This document shows, piece after piece, positions 1-8,804 of a stretch of DNA of 64,000 nucleotides. This DNA is from Flavobacterium pectinovorum (GTDB taxonomy: Bacteria > Bacteroidota > Bacteroidia > Flavobacteriales > Flavobacteriaceae). The stretch spans positions 316,917 to 380,916 of the forward strand of contig NZ_RCZH01000006.1 in NCBI RefSeq assembly GCF_006438875.1, written 5' to 3'. Made by a program: the position numbers and the translations under genes. The stretch's first letter is position 1. Each line of letters opens with the position of its first letter. The notes below the pieces were generated by a model that searched no databases, was not told where the DNA came from, and saw nothing but the letters and a program-made list of their open reading frames with translations.

Positions 1-110
1 CACTTTGCATTAATAATCATAGCAGTTCACGTTTAGCTATGTGTAAAAACTAGTTTTTTAAATTCCCTCTTTTAAAGAAAAATCTATGTTTCTATGTGTT
101 TAAAATAAAA
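1..110. repeat. ACACATAG-type intergenic element, left end cut by window
   Basis: This stretch closely resembles the element at 38101-38250: both contain the block TTGCATTAATAATCATAG, then a CTATGTGT segment, ACTAGTTTTTT, and a right end reading CTATGTTTCTATGTGTT. Other members lie at 33083-33227, 45693-45856 (reverse orientation), 13391-13791, 29122-29262 and 30420-30459. It follows the stop of the sigma factor gene, so it is transcribed past the 3' end of that gene. Confidence 0.8.
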
Positions 111-209
111 TTGTTAATCACACGCAACAGGTTATTGTTACCTATAAGTACCCGAATCATGAAATCGTACTATCGGGAAATATTATGAAACCATTAACAG
201 AAAGTTATC

Positions 210-734
210 TTAAAACTTTTGATTCAAAATAATGAATGGAGCAAGCCAGGCAAGGTCTTTTAAGCCTTCTCGTAATTGTTTTAAGGCAGAAGAAATTTGA
301 TTTTTAACGGTTTGTTTGGAAATTCCCAATTCATCCGCAATTTGATCAATCGACATATCCTGAAATTTATACATTAATAAAACTTCTTTTCTTTTCTCCG
401 GAAGTTTATCTAATAAGGAATAAAGTAAATCCATTAATTCAGGATCAATCGTCGCAAAATTATCTATAATGTAATCTTCAAATTGATCTTCCAGAATCGT
501 CTTATCAAAGCGGTTATTTTGATAATGTTTAAAAACCTGATTTTTTACAGCCCGAAACAAATAAGGTTCGATTGCATTTATATTCAGATCATCTTTTCTT
601 TCCCATAAATCAATAAAAACATCCTGCACGATATTCTGTGCCAAGTCTTTATCCTGAGTCATTGTATATGAAAAGGCATTGAGCTTTTTCCAGTACTCAT
701 TATACGTTTTTTCAAAAATTTCAGGGTTTTTCAT
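210..734 (-). CDS. RNA polymerase ECF sigma factor (sigma-70 family)
   Basis: A 174-residue extracytoplasmic-function sigma factor that would direct RNA polymerase to a small regulon. Region 2 spans about residues 10-75, with the helix ending in DVFIDLWERKDDL. Region 4 is about residues 105-158, with the helix-turn-helix MSIDQIADELGISKQTVKNQ. The length and style match the FecI-like sigma factors that Bacteroidetes use to control SusC/TonB receptors. Such genes are normally followed by a FecR-type anti-sigma gene. Downstream on this strand only about 200 bp remain and they are repeat DNA, and no anti-sigma gene lies upstream. The ATG at 734 gives a normal N-terminus. Its targets cannot be read from the window. 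Confidence 0.9.
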   Translation of the reverse strand: MKNPEIFEKTYNEYWKKLNAFSYTMTQDKDLAQNIVQDVFIDLWERKDDLNINAIEPYLFRAVKNQVFKHYQNNRFDKTILEDQFEDYIIDNFATIDPELMDLLYSLLDKLPEKRKEVLLMYKFQDMSIDQIADELGISKQTVKNQISSALKQLREGLKDLAWLAPFIILNQKF

Positions 735-1177
735 AACTTATTTGGGAACTATTTGGTGATGTAAAATAATAAAATGTTATACCAAAGTTTTTTGCCTGAA
801 GGTTATGTTTAAATTAAATAAAGAATTATTTTGATGTATAAATACTACTATTTTAAAGCAAAAATGACAATTGGCTTGCAATTTCTTTTTCTTTAAATAA
901 CACAAAAACCAAACACAGCTTCTAATTTAGTGCTCTCTAAAATACCGTTTGAATACAAGTATAAAATAACACGATCCCGAAGCTTCGGGAGCACTAATTG
1001 TCACTAATTCATTCGTGAAATTAATTTCACAAACAAGGTTAACGCATTAAAATTTGTGCAAATTCGTGCAATTCGTGTTCTAAACTGATTTAGAATATTT
1101 ATGTCAACATGTTGACTAAAAGGTAATTTTCTAATGCTGCGTCCATAGTATTAATAGAAATTTTACACTTTTAAATC
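735..1177. other. Divergent intergenic region with palindromes
   Basis: This gap separates the sigma factor from the phospholipase, so it must hold both promoters. I found no clean TAnnTTTG box on either strand. Visible structure is a perfect 16-bp palindrome at 975-990 (TCCCGAAGCTTCGGGA), degenerate ATTCGTG repeats between about 1005 and 1080, and a perfect 14-bp palindrome GTCAACATGTTGAC at 1103-1116. The last lies about 60 bp before the phospholipase start, where an operator would sit. The rest is A/T-rich without recognisable content. Confidence 0.45.
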
Positions 1178-2239
1178 ATGAAACAAATTCTGTTTACATT
1201 ATTACTTATCGGCGCAATACACCACAACATTCAAGCGCAAAATGACACTTTAAAAATCAATCAAATTCAAGTAATCGGATCGCATAATAGCTATCGTCAG
1301 AATATCGAAAAAGATTTATACAATCTTATTCAGGCAAAAGATACTTCTCGCTCCTTAAAAGGGCTACAATACACGCATATTTCGCTAACAGAACAATTAA
1401 ATAAAGGTCTTAGGAATTTAGAAATTGATGTTCAGCCTGATTCTAAAGGCGGAAAATATGCACATCCAAAAGGATTGGATCTTGTAAAATCTGAAGCCGC
1501 TTATGATCCAAAAGGTGAAATGAATAAACCAGGTTTCAAAGTTTTTCATATGATCGATATTGATTTCAGAACTTCTTGTTATACGCTACAAATCGCTCTT
1601 GCCGAATTAAAAAAATGGTCTGATGCAAACCCAAATCACGTTCCCGTTTTTATTACGCTGGAACCAAAAGATGATGACAGTTTCTTAGGTACAAAAGCGG
1701 AGAAATTTACTTCTGAATTATTTGATGCTTTAGACAAAGAACTTCGCAAAGGATTAGGAAATAAACTAATCACGCCGGATATGGTTCGTGGGAAATACAA
1801 AACCCTTGAAGAAGCAGTTTTAAAAAACAATTGGCCAACGTTGAAAAAAGCAAAAGGTAAGTTCTTGTTTATTTTGGATAATAACGGAGCCAAAAGAGAT
1901 CTGTATGCCTTAAATCATCCTTCGTTAAAAGGACGTGCCGCTTTCATTTGCGCAGAACCGGGAAAACCGGAAGCCGCAGCATTATTAATTGGTAATTCTG
2001 AAGATCCAAAGATTACAGATTTAGTCAAAAAAGGATACATCATCCGCACCAGAGCCGATTCTGACACTAAAGAAGCCCGCAAAAATGATTATTCACACTT
2101 CGAAGCAGCCAAAAAATCAGGCGCACAAATCATCACCACAGATTATTATTTGCCAAGTACCTTTTTTAATTCTCCTTATCAGATAAAGTATGATAATGGG
2201 GGTTATGTGAGAGTTAATCCTGTTAATGGCGTTAAATAG
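1178..2239 (+). CDS. Secreted phosphoinositide-specific phospholipase C-like protein
   Basis: A 353-residue exported protein with a signal peptide ending near QAQ (residue 21). The motif IGSHNSY (His36) and the later segment FHMIDIDF (His124) match the paired histidines of PI-PLC-like TIM-barrel phosphodiesterases. LEIDVQP (Glu82, Asp84) matches the metal-binding strand of the calcium-dependent PI-PLC family (Pfam PI-PLC-C1). It probably cleaves a glycerophospholipid or phosphoinositide-type headgroup in the periplasm or outside the cell. The substrate cannot be fixed from sequence. It stands alone: its 3' end meets a convergent metallophosphoesterase gene across a nested hairpin element. The ATG at 1178 begins directly with the signal peptide. 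Confidence 0.85.
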   Translation: MKQILFTLLLIGAIHHNIQAQNDTLKINQIQVIGSHNSYRQNIEKDLYNLIQAKDTSRSLKGLQYTHISLTEQLNKGLRNLEIDVQPDSKGGKYAHPKGLDLVKSEAAYDPKGEMNKPGFKVFHMIDIDFRTSCYTLQIALAELKKWSDANPNHVPVFITLEPKDDDSFLGTKAEKFTSELFDALDKELRKGLGNKLITPDMVRGKYKTLEEAVLKNNWPTLKKAKGKFLFILDNNGAKRDLYALNHPSLKGRAAFICAEPGKPEAAALLIGNSEDPKITDLVKKGYIIRTRADSDTKEARKNDYSHFEAAKKSGAQIITTDYYLPSTFFNSPYQIKYDNGGYVRVNPVNGVK

Positions 2240-2573
2240 TTTTCAGTCTCAGTCTCAGTTTTTAGTAAACTGAGACTGAAAATTGGGACTTATGTATGGC
2301 ACACGGATGACGCGGATTTAAACGGATTGTCGCGGATTTTTTTGTTTTAGCCGTATTTTTTTGTCATTTCGACCGGAGGGAGAAATCACATAAAGTAGCT
2401 CGACAAAGATTGGCGATTATGGAAACGGAGTTTCGTGTGTGATTTGCTTCGCCTGTTCGCTATCGCTCGAGTCTACTCCGTCGAAATGACAATATTGCGA
2501 TTAATGCATTATAAAACCAGCATAAATCTGCTTAAATCCGCGTCATCCGTGTGCCAATTCTCATTTCAAACTC
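2240..2573. repeat. Nested inverted-repeat element between convergent genes
   Basis: Three layers are visible. Directly after the phospholipase stop, a 12-bp stem at 2250-2261/2267-2278 (CAGTCTCAGTTT) can act as a transcript-end hairpin. A perfect 23-bp inverted repeat then runs from 2298-2320 to 2533-2555, beginning GGCACACGGATGACGCGG. Inside it sits a TGTCATTTCGAC element (2362-2491), whose outer ends are inverted copies of each other. The region has no gene. An open frame at 2435-2620 is only a by-product of the repeat. Confidence 0.85.
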
Positions 2574-4547
2574 TTAATCTTTCCCACCTGAAAACTGAGA
2601 CCGAGACTGAAGACTTTTAATCTCCCCCGTTTTCAAATCAACACTAAAATGATCTGCCGGAACTTCGTGCATGAATTTATTGAAGATAATTAGGAACAAT
2701 CGCATTTGGTTTTGCAAAGGTTTTTCTTTAGAGGAATCATCTTTATGGTTTTCAAAAAACAATTGAGACAATAGTTTATATTGCTTGGCTCTTTCTGTTC
2801 CAACATCGGCTAAAGCCAGTTCATCGGCACTTCTAAAACGGTAGAAATCAACCAATAAATCATAACCTGTCCAATTTAAATCTTCAGGTTTTATTTTCTT
2901 TTGCTGTAAAAGCATATCTGTTTTAATTTCAGCCTCAATCCATTGTTTTTGAAAATCATCTTTATGCTGAAGACAATAATCAAAATCTTTATCAGATTGA
3001 ATATTAGCTAAAATGAACAAATCTCTTGCAGAAACCTTCAAAATAAAATTCTTGAAAGATTCTGGCCAATCATCTTTTAGGAATCTCAAACGAACTAATT
3101 CCTTCAAATGAAAATCGGTGAAATCATGATAGTTTTTAGTTTTTAAAATATCGATATTCCAAATGTCTTTTGTGTTTTGACTTTCCAGAAATTTATATTC
3201 CATTTTATACAAATCAAAAAGTTCATTGTATCTCGGAACGGCATCAATTGTTATGGTTTGAATGTCTACAAGATTATCCTTTTGAATCGTCAATAATTTA
3301 TACGCCGGAATATACGCTGCCAATGATGGTGTCTGAATATTTACCAACGTATTTCCTTTTGCAGTTGTTCTAACTCCTGTATCATTGATATGCATATGTC
3401 CGCCAAAATGAATTTTTAATCCCGCGTCGGCAAAAACCTGCGCTACTTCTTCGACCGGAACACGGTTCAATTGCCATTTATTGGGTCCAAGTAACTCTTT
3501 TATTTCCGCGGAAGCGTCATCATTAAAATCAATCATCGGAAAATGACTGAAAGCGATTAAGGTTTTGCCTTGCTGTTTGGCTTGCGCCGAAATATCTTCG
3601 ACCCATTTTATCAGATGTTTTTTATTCGAAAGTACATTATTATAACCCGTACTTGCTTCTGAATAGTTTTTGGGATCTTTAGGATCTCCATCATTTTTCT
3701 TCGGAATATAAACATTGCCATCAATCGCCATTAACCAAAGCCCTTCAACAGGTTCTACGACATAACTCACATCCGGAACTTCATAACCCGGTGCAACATT
3801 ATATACTCGATTTGACAATTGAGCCGCCTGATTAGCTTTTTCAAAACTATAATTCTGACTCGTATAAGTAGAAAATGGCGTTGCCCAGAATTTGTATTTT
3901 TTATTTGGATAAAAGCCAAAATCTTTCAGATTGTCGGTAATTCCCAGATATCCCATTTTTGCAATATCGGCGGTTACAACGACAGGATTTTCTAAATTTA
4001 AATTTGGTTTATACAAATCTTGTTTGCTATAAATAGGTTGATTTTTTCCGTCAGTACCTAAGAAATCTTCTTTACCTGCTTCTTGTGCAAAAGGTCCTAC
4101 GGGATCGTGATTTCCTGTAGTGATAAAAAATTCGATATTGTATTTTTTTCGATATTGATCTAAGATTTTTTCCAGACCTTTTACATGAATTGGCTGACCA
4201 TCGTCTGTATAATCGCCCGGAAGTGCGACGTATTTTATCTTTCGCTTGGCGATATCTTCTAAAGCGGCTATAAAAGCAAAGTAATTTTCATTGAAGATTC
4301 GGGTTGAATGCAGCTGAGAAGCCATCGTTCTCATCAAAACATATTTGCCTGTTTTCGGATTTAAAATACCTTTATAATCATTATCTGAAAATGTTCCGAA
4401 CAAATCCTGCAAATGAACATCGGATAAAAAAGCAATTTGAGTTCCATCAAGATTCTTTGTTTTTTGAGCTGAAATAGTAGAATAAAAACAAAGAAAAAAT
4501 AGAAATATAAGATAGGTTTTAGGACTGAATATAATTTTTAAATTCAT
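2574..4547 (-). CDS. Secreted calcineurin-like metallophosphoesterase
   Basis: A 657-residue protein with an N-terminal signal segment (about residues 1-28, ending TISAQ). All five blocks of the metallophosphoesterase fold are present: SDVHL (Asp43, His45), GDYTDDG (Asp112), TGNHDPVG (Asn146, His147), FSHFP near residue 334 and GGHMHIND near residue 383. A two-metal phosphoesterase acting in the periplasm or at the surface is therefore likely. The substrate is unknown. Roughly 200 C-terminal residues follow the catalytic domain with no domain I recognise. The last dozen or so residues (KSLQSRSQFSGGKD) are encoded by a copy of the TCAGTCTC repeat, so the natural C-terminus may have been shorter. 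It faces the PI-PLC-like gene tail to tail. Confidence 0.88.
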   Translation of the reverse strand: MNLKIIFSPKTYLIFLFFLCFYSTISAQKTKNLDGTQIAFLSDVHLQDLFGTFSDNDYKGILNPKTGKYVLMRTMASQLHSTRIFNENYFAFIAALEDIAKRKIKYVALPGDYTDDGQPIHVKGLEKILDQYRKKYNIEFFITTGNHDPVGPFAQEAGKEDFLGTDGKNQPIYSKQDLYKPNLNLENPVVVTADIAKMGYLGITDNLKDFGFYPNKKYKFWATPFSTYTSQNYSFEKANQAAQLSNRVYNVAPGYEVPDVSYVVEPVEGLWLMAIDGNVYIPKKNDGDPKDPKNYSEASTGYNNVLSNKKHLIKWVEDISAQAKQQGKTLIAFSHFPMIDFNDDASAEIKELLGPNKWQLNRVPVEEVAQVFADAGLKIHFGGHMHINDTGVRTTAKGNTLVNIQTPSLAAYIPAYKLLTIQKDNLVDIQTITIDAVPRYNELFDLYKMEYKFLESQNTKDIWNIDILKTKNYHDFTDFHLKELVRLRFLKDDWPESFKNFILKVSARDLFILANIQSDKDFDYCLQHKDDFQKQWIEAEIKTDMLLQQKKIKPEDLNWTGYDLLVDFYRFRSADELALADVGTERAKQYKLLSQLFFENHKDDSSKEKPLQNQMRLFLIIFNKFMHEVPADHFSVDLKTGEIKSLQSRSQFSGGKD

Positions 4548-4675
4548 TAGGTTAAAATTTTAAAGGGATTTATGAAGTGGCGCAATCATAAAAAGAACTT
4601 GCAATTTTATGGATTAAATACGGAAAGACCTTTACCCTATTGTTATCGAATGATAATGTTTATTGTAGTTTAAAA

Positions 4676-4823
4676 TTTTACCGCAAAGTGCACAAAGTTT
4701 TTTTATATGCATGAATTTATAAAAACACAAAGTTCGCAAAGCTTTGTCGATAATCAGCTTTGCGAACTTTGTGTTTGCTACTCGCAACGTGAGAAAAAAC
4801 CTTTGTGCACTTTGCTGTAAAAT
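4676..4823. repeat. Two-layer inverted repeat (CAAAGTGCACAAAG / CACAAAGTTCGC)
   Basis: Outer arms begin near 4678 and end near 4822; they share the inverted block AAAGTGCACAAAG with small differences. The inner arms at 4723-4742 and 4757-4776 are a perfect 20-bp inverted repeat with a 14-nt loop. A related half-element is at about 31440-31520. The 334-bp gap holding this element (4548-4881) contains the start regions of the metallophosphoesterase and the YdeI-like gene. No other feature was found. Confidence 0.85.
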
Positions 4824-4881
4824 CACCTCAACTTTCCAGTAAAATTTCATTAAATTTATATCCATTTTCAATTCTAAGCTT

Positions 4882-5256
4882 ATGGAAACAAAAGATGGAA
4901 AAATAGCCGTTTATGCTCAAACCAGAAAAGATTGGCGCAATTGGCTCCTGCAAAACAGTCAAATTGAGAAATCGGTCTGGTTGATTTTATACCATAAAAA
5001 AAGTAAAGTTGAAAGCATTAATCTTATCGATGCCACAGAAGAAGCTTTATGTTTTGGATGGATTGATAGCTTATGTAAAAAACGGGATGGCGAAAGTTAT
5101 TATCTGACTTTCACACCCAGAAATCCCAAAAAAAGTAAATGGAGCCAACCCAACAGAGATCGTGCTGAAAGAATGATTGAGCAAGGTTTAATGACGGAAC
5201 ACGGTCAGCTTTTGATCGATATCGCGAAGCAAAACGGAAAATGGGAATCTGTATAA
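4882..5256 (+). CDS. YdeI/OmpD-associated family protein, apparently shortened
   Basis: A 124-residue cytoplasmic protein that matches the N-terminal part of the YdeI (bacteriocin-protection, OmpD-associated) family. The hallmark block EEALCFGWIDSL lies near residues 53-64, followed by FTPRNPKKSKWSQPNRDRAERMIEQG. Family members I know are about 190 residues long and continue with a second conserved part; here the frame stops right after KQNGKWESV. The gene is therefore either a short natural variant or a 3'-truncated remnant. Immediately after the stop lies a small imperfect hairpin (about 5260-5280). The family's biochemical role is poorly known. Confidence 0.75.
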   Translation: METKDGKIAVYAQTRKDWRNWLLQNSQIEKSVWLILYHKKSKVESINLIDATEEALCFGWIDSLCKKRDGESYYLTFTPRNPKKSKWSQPNRDRAERMIEQGLMTEHGQLLIDIAKQNGKWESV

Positions 5257-5309
5257 AAAAAGCTGCCATTTCTGACAGCCTTCAACTAACAAACAATTTT
5301 TGAGTATAA

Positions 5310-5511
5310 ATTTTTATCAAAGTGCTCAACTTTGATAAAGAAAAGCTACAATCTTGTCATCCTGACGGAGGAAGAATCTCCACAAAGTAAATTATCAATC
5401 TTTGTCGAGCTACTTGCGGAGATCCCTCGTTCCTCGGGATGACAAAAATGCGCATATAAGCTTTGAGAGTTAACCTTTGTCAAAGGTTAAAACTTTGACA
5501 AAGGTTAAAAT
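5310..5511. repeat. Inverted-repeat cluster downstream of metalloprotease gene
   Basis: Three hairpins follow each other: ATCAAAGTGCTCAACTTTGAT near 5312-5335, a member of the GATGACA family with arms near 5354-5381 and 5418-5444 (ends TGTCATCCTGACGGAGG and CCTCGTTCCTCGGGATGACA, imperfectly inverted), and a double TAACCTTTGTCAAAGGTTA hairpin at 5471-5511. The last one lies about 17 bp after the metalloprotease stop on the minus strand and could terminate or protect that transcript. Confidence 0.75.
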
Positions 5512-5527
5512 AAATATAACTAACTAT

Positions 5528-8392
5528 TTATTTCTTTATAAAACGTTTTATCGTTTTGATTCCGTCTTTCTCCAAAACAATAAAATAAATACCTCTGTTC
5601 AAACCAGAAACATCGATGCTGTTATTATAGACTTTCTGTCCTGAAACTATAGTTCCTGTTTGAGAATCTACAATACTTATATTTCCTCCCGTTAAATCTG
5701 TGGTAATAAAAAGTATATTTTCAACCGGATTTGGATAAATATTTAAGGCTAACGAATCTGTTTTTTCCTCCATAACTGGCAAAGTTGCTGCTGCAGCGCC
5801 AATTCTGGTAATTCTGATCCAGTTAATATTCATTCCCGTGTTCTGAATATAAATTCCGAAATTATAGGTTCCGGCATTCACGTTTACGGTTTGTGTCACC
5901 GTTTGCCAATTTTGCCAACCTCCGGTATTTGGTATGTCGACATTTCCCAAAAGAATAGTTCCTCCGTTTAAATCAGATGATAATCTTCCGCCTGTTACAC
6001 CACTTGCAACTCTATATTCAATCGTATAAGAACCTGTTGTTGGAAAATTAATACTGTTGTATGCCAACCAATCACCAGTTTCGGTATAACCAACATTCGA
6101 ACCTCCGCCTGCGTCTGTCGTTGCTTCAACCTGAATTCCGCTCATTGCTGAGTAATCTTCCGCTTGAATTAATGTTGAGGTTTGCGTTGTAGTTGTCGAG
6201 ATTAATTTCCATTGTCCGCAAGTTTGGTTGTTATTATCCCATTGCTGAACATTGGCACCATTTGCAGTACTTGCTCCGGCAACCTCAACTACTCTACCGC
6301 TGTGTCTGGCGATTATTTTATAAAATCCATCTCCTGTAGAAACCAAAACAAACTGTTGATTCGTTGTTCCGTTATACGGATATTGCTCTACATTGGCGCC
6401 ATTTGCTGTATTGAAACCATTTACATCAAGAGATTGTCCGCTATGATTGGCTATGATTTTGTACAAACCATCGCCTAAATGTGTAAAGGTATATTTTTGA
6501 TTGTTTCCTGAGTTTGGCGTTCCTTGTGCTACATTTGCTCCATTTGATAAACTGGCACTCCAAACGTCCATATTTAGACCGCTGTTTCTGTTTTGCAAAA
6601 AGAAGGTTTGATTTCCTAAAGTCGTAACTCCATTTGCCAGAATTCTAATAGAAGTCACTTTATCATTCCACGTGGTATTCAAACAAGAATTATCAGAATT
6701 AATTACGGTTGAAGCTCCGGTAAAATTATCATCCTGGTACAAAATCGCCTGAAATCCCTGAGTAATTCTAAGCGACGAAATATCATCGTTTAAAACTCCT
6801 AACGAATTCAAACGCGCCATATTATAATCTCCAATAGTTAATCCTCCTGAAAATCCGGTATAATTACAATCTTTATAAACGGTAATTACATCTGTTGAAG
6901 CAGCGATATTTCCTCCCGGCGGAATCGTTCCTGTAACCGAATAACTTCCGATAGAACCATAAGCCGAATATCCGCCATAGCCAACGTTTCCAGCTCCGTT
7001 TCCATCAATACCTATAAAATATTTACCGGCTGGCAAATTTACATTCATAGAAGCATTTAGTGCAAAAGGATCAGAGTTCCAATACGTTCCCATTTCGGCT
7101 CCTGCCGAATTATACAATCGGATTAAAAGGTGCAGATTTCCATCTCTTCCAACAGTATTGGCATTGATAGAAACATTTCCTCCACCGGTTGTAAACGTAA
7201 AGAAATCATAATCGGCTTCACTTGAAATGATACCATTCTTTTGATTGATGGCTCCGCTGGCGTTATAATCTAAAGTGGCTGCCGAAGCTGTTGTATTTCC
7301 GTAATCATCGCCACGATATCCTACTCCAAATTTTGCACCCGCAATAGAAGCTACATCATCTTGAGTATTGTTGGCATAATTGTATTCACCTCTACTCCAT
7401 TGCACAACTGGTCTGTAATATCCTGCACCCATAATTGGCGCCCATGAAGTTCCGTCGATACCCACAAAATAATCTTCTGCGGGATTTGTACGGCCATCAT
7501 GACCAAGATCAAAAGTATGCCCTACTTCATGCGCAGAGGCATCTCCACCAGATTTACCCGAAGTAATAAATACCCAGCAAGGTACATCATTGTCCCAATT
7601 GAAGGAACCAATATAAGCGACACCTCCTGCTCCCGGAGCTGCAGTATTGGTTGGAGTTACCACCACACGCATTCTTCTGTTTCTTGGATACGAATTAAAA
7701 ACCGCTTCACTCGTCGTTACATTCAGATTAAAAGGTCTGTAATCTTCTGAAACTACTTCCCAATGTTGCTGTACATCGGCATCGCTCATTCCTGATGGTG
7801 CTGCATTAATGGCATTACCATTGTTCCAAAGATTTCCTGCTGGCATATTATAGCCATCGAAATCTAATAAAACACAACCTGCCGCACCCGGTAAACTTTG
7901 CAAATTCAATAAAGCAGGTGCTATTTGAGAAGCTTCAACTTTACTGGTTGTTTTGGTGTTTGAAGGAACATTTCTGTAATCAATACAAACTAATGTATTA
8001 ATATCAACTTTGGATACATAAGCGTTTCCCTGTGCATCTGAATAATATTTGTACGCTTCTTTTGTTTTCTTTAAAATGATATGACCTTCAAGCGATTGAT
8101 CTTTTACTTTAATGTAAAAAGAAGATTCGGGTACATTCTTGATTTCTCCAATCAAAAATTCACTTGAAGCATTTGATTCTTTATAATTTATTTTTCCGTT
8201 AAAGTTTTTTGAATTGTCTACCTGAAGCAAAACTGTTCTTTCGGTACTTTTTGAAGTTACAGAATTGACGAGTTCTTTCTTTATGTGATTCAGAAATGTT
8301 TTACTAGAACCTAAAGAAGTCTGTGCAATGGCAAAACTTCCGAAAGCTAGAAATACGAGCAGGCTTAATCGAAACTTGTAATTGTTTTTCAT
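5528..8392 (-). CDS. T9SS-secreted zinc metalloprotease with crystallin, ricin-lectin and CBM6 modules
   Basis: A 954-residue exported protein. The signal peptide ends at about residue 23 and a propeptide-like stretch follows to about 160. The metalloprotease domain holds HEVGHTFDLGH near residues 286-296, a HExxHxxxxxH zinc site, with a later IMG that may be the Met-turn. After a linker or jelly-roll part (about 370-490) comes a beta-gamma-crystallin domain (about 500-585) with two calcium motifs, NDDISS and NDKVTS. A ricin-type beta-trefoil follows (about 590-735), then CBM6 (about 740-865) and a T9SS type A sorting tail ending KTIKRFIKK. It would be released to, or anchored at, the cell surface and digest proteins near glycan surfaces. 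It is the last gene of the minus-strand lytic cluster. Its C-terminal half is nearly the same as that of the GH64 protein. Confidence 0.9.
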   Translation of the reverse strand: MKNNYKFRLSLLVFLAFGSFAIAQTSLGSSKTFLNHIKKELVNSVTSKSTERTVLLQVDNSKNFNGKINYKESNASSEFLIGEIKNVPESSFYIKVKDQSLEGHIILKKTKEAYKYYSDAQGNAYVSKVDINTLVCIDYRNVPSNTKTTSKVEASQIAPALLNLQSLPGAAGCVLLDFDGYNMPAGNLWNNGNAINAAPSGMSDADVQQHWEVVSEDYRPFNLNVTTSEAVFNSYPRNRRMRVVVTPTNTAAPGAGGVAYIGSFNWDNDVPCWVFITSGKSGGDASAHEVGHTFDLGHDGRTNPAEDYFVGIDGTSWAPIMGAGYYRPVVQWSRGEYNYANNTQDDVASIAGAKFGVGYRGDDYGNTTASAATLDYNASGAINQKNGIISSEADYDFFTFTTGGGNVSINANTVGRDGNLHLLIRLYNSAGAEMGTYWNSDPFALNASMNVNLPAGKYFIGIDGNGAGNVGYGGYSAYGSIGSYSVTGTIPPGGNIAASTDVITVYKDCNYTGFSGGLTIGDYNMARLNSLGVLNDDISSLRITQGFQAILYQDDNFTGASTVINSDNSCLNTTWNDKVTSIRILANGVTTLGNQTFFLQNRNSGLNMDVWSASLSNGANVAQGTPNSGNNQKYTFTHLGDGLYKIIANHSGQSLDVNGFNTANGANVEQYPYNGTTNQQFVLVSTGDGFYKIIARHSGRVVEVAGASTANGANVQQWDNNNQTCGQWKLISTTTTQTSTLIQAEDYSAMSGIQVEATTDAGGGSNVGYTETGDWLAYNSINFPTTGSYTIEYRVASGVTGGRLSSDLNGGTILLGNVDIPNTGGWQNWQTVTQTVNVNAGTYNFGIYIQNTGMNINWIRITRIGAAAATLPVMEEKTDSLALNIYPNPVENILFITTDLTGGNISIVDSQTGTIVSGQKVYNNSIDVSGLNRGIYFIVLEKDGIKTIKRFIKK

Positions 8393-8429
8393 ATTTAATT
8401 TAGGGATTTGGGGTTACTTTTTAAATACG

Positions 8430-8720
8430 TTATATGTATTTAAACACATAGAAACATAGACATTTGTTAAAATAAAAAAGGCGTTTCACTTGATTTAAAT
8501 TCACATAGCGGTGTGTTTTATTTCTCGCAGATTTGGCAGATTGAGCAGATTTTATTCCTTTTTTTGTCATTTCGACGGAGGAGAAATCACAATAAGAAAC
8601 TCCGCAAACAAAAGTTAAGCTGTGTCGAATTACTAGTGTGATTTCTCCTCCGTCGAAATGACAAGCTACACTCAAACGGGAAATAAAAATCTGCTCAATC
8701 TGCCAAATCTGCGAGAAAAA
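8430..8720. repeat. Nested inverted repeats: 32-bp perfect outer arms around 26-bp perfect inner arms
   Basis: The outer arms at 8521-8552 and 8687-8718 are exact inverted copies, beginning TTTCTCGCAGATTTGGCAGA. Inside them, arms at 8565-8590 and 8638-8663 are also exact inverted copies, beginning TGTCATTTCGACGGAGGAG. A partial ACACATAG-type segment precedes them at about 8438-8515. The whole 412-bp gap between the metalloprotease and chitinase genes is thus repeat DNA, and it also holds whatever promoter the metalloprotease gene has. A short open frame here (8430-8675) is not a gene. Confidence 0.92.
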
Positions 8721-8804
8721 TTATTTTACTTCTTTAATCTACGTGAAATAAAAAAATCACATTCCTTCTTTCGCTAAAAAGAAGAAATAGTGATTTTAAA
8801 AAAC

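Noticed and set aside
4632..4871. 79-residue open frame on the minus strand
   Set aside because: It runs through the two-layer inverted repeat at 4676-4823; the peptide has no family features and its symmetry comes from the repeat.
8430..8675. 81-residue open frame on the minus strand
   Set aside because: Entirely inside the nested repeat; similar frames appear in other copies of the same element (26409-26657).
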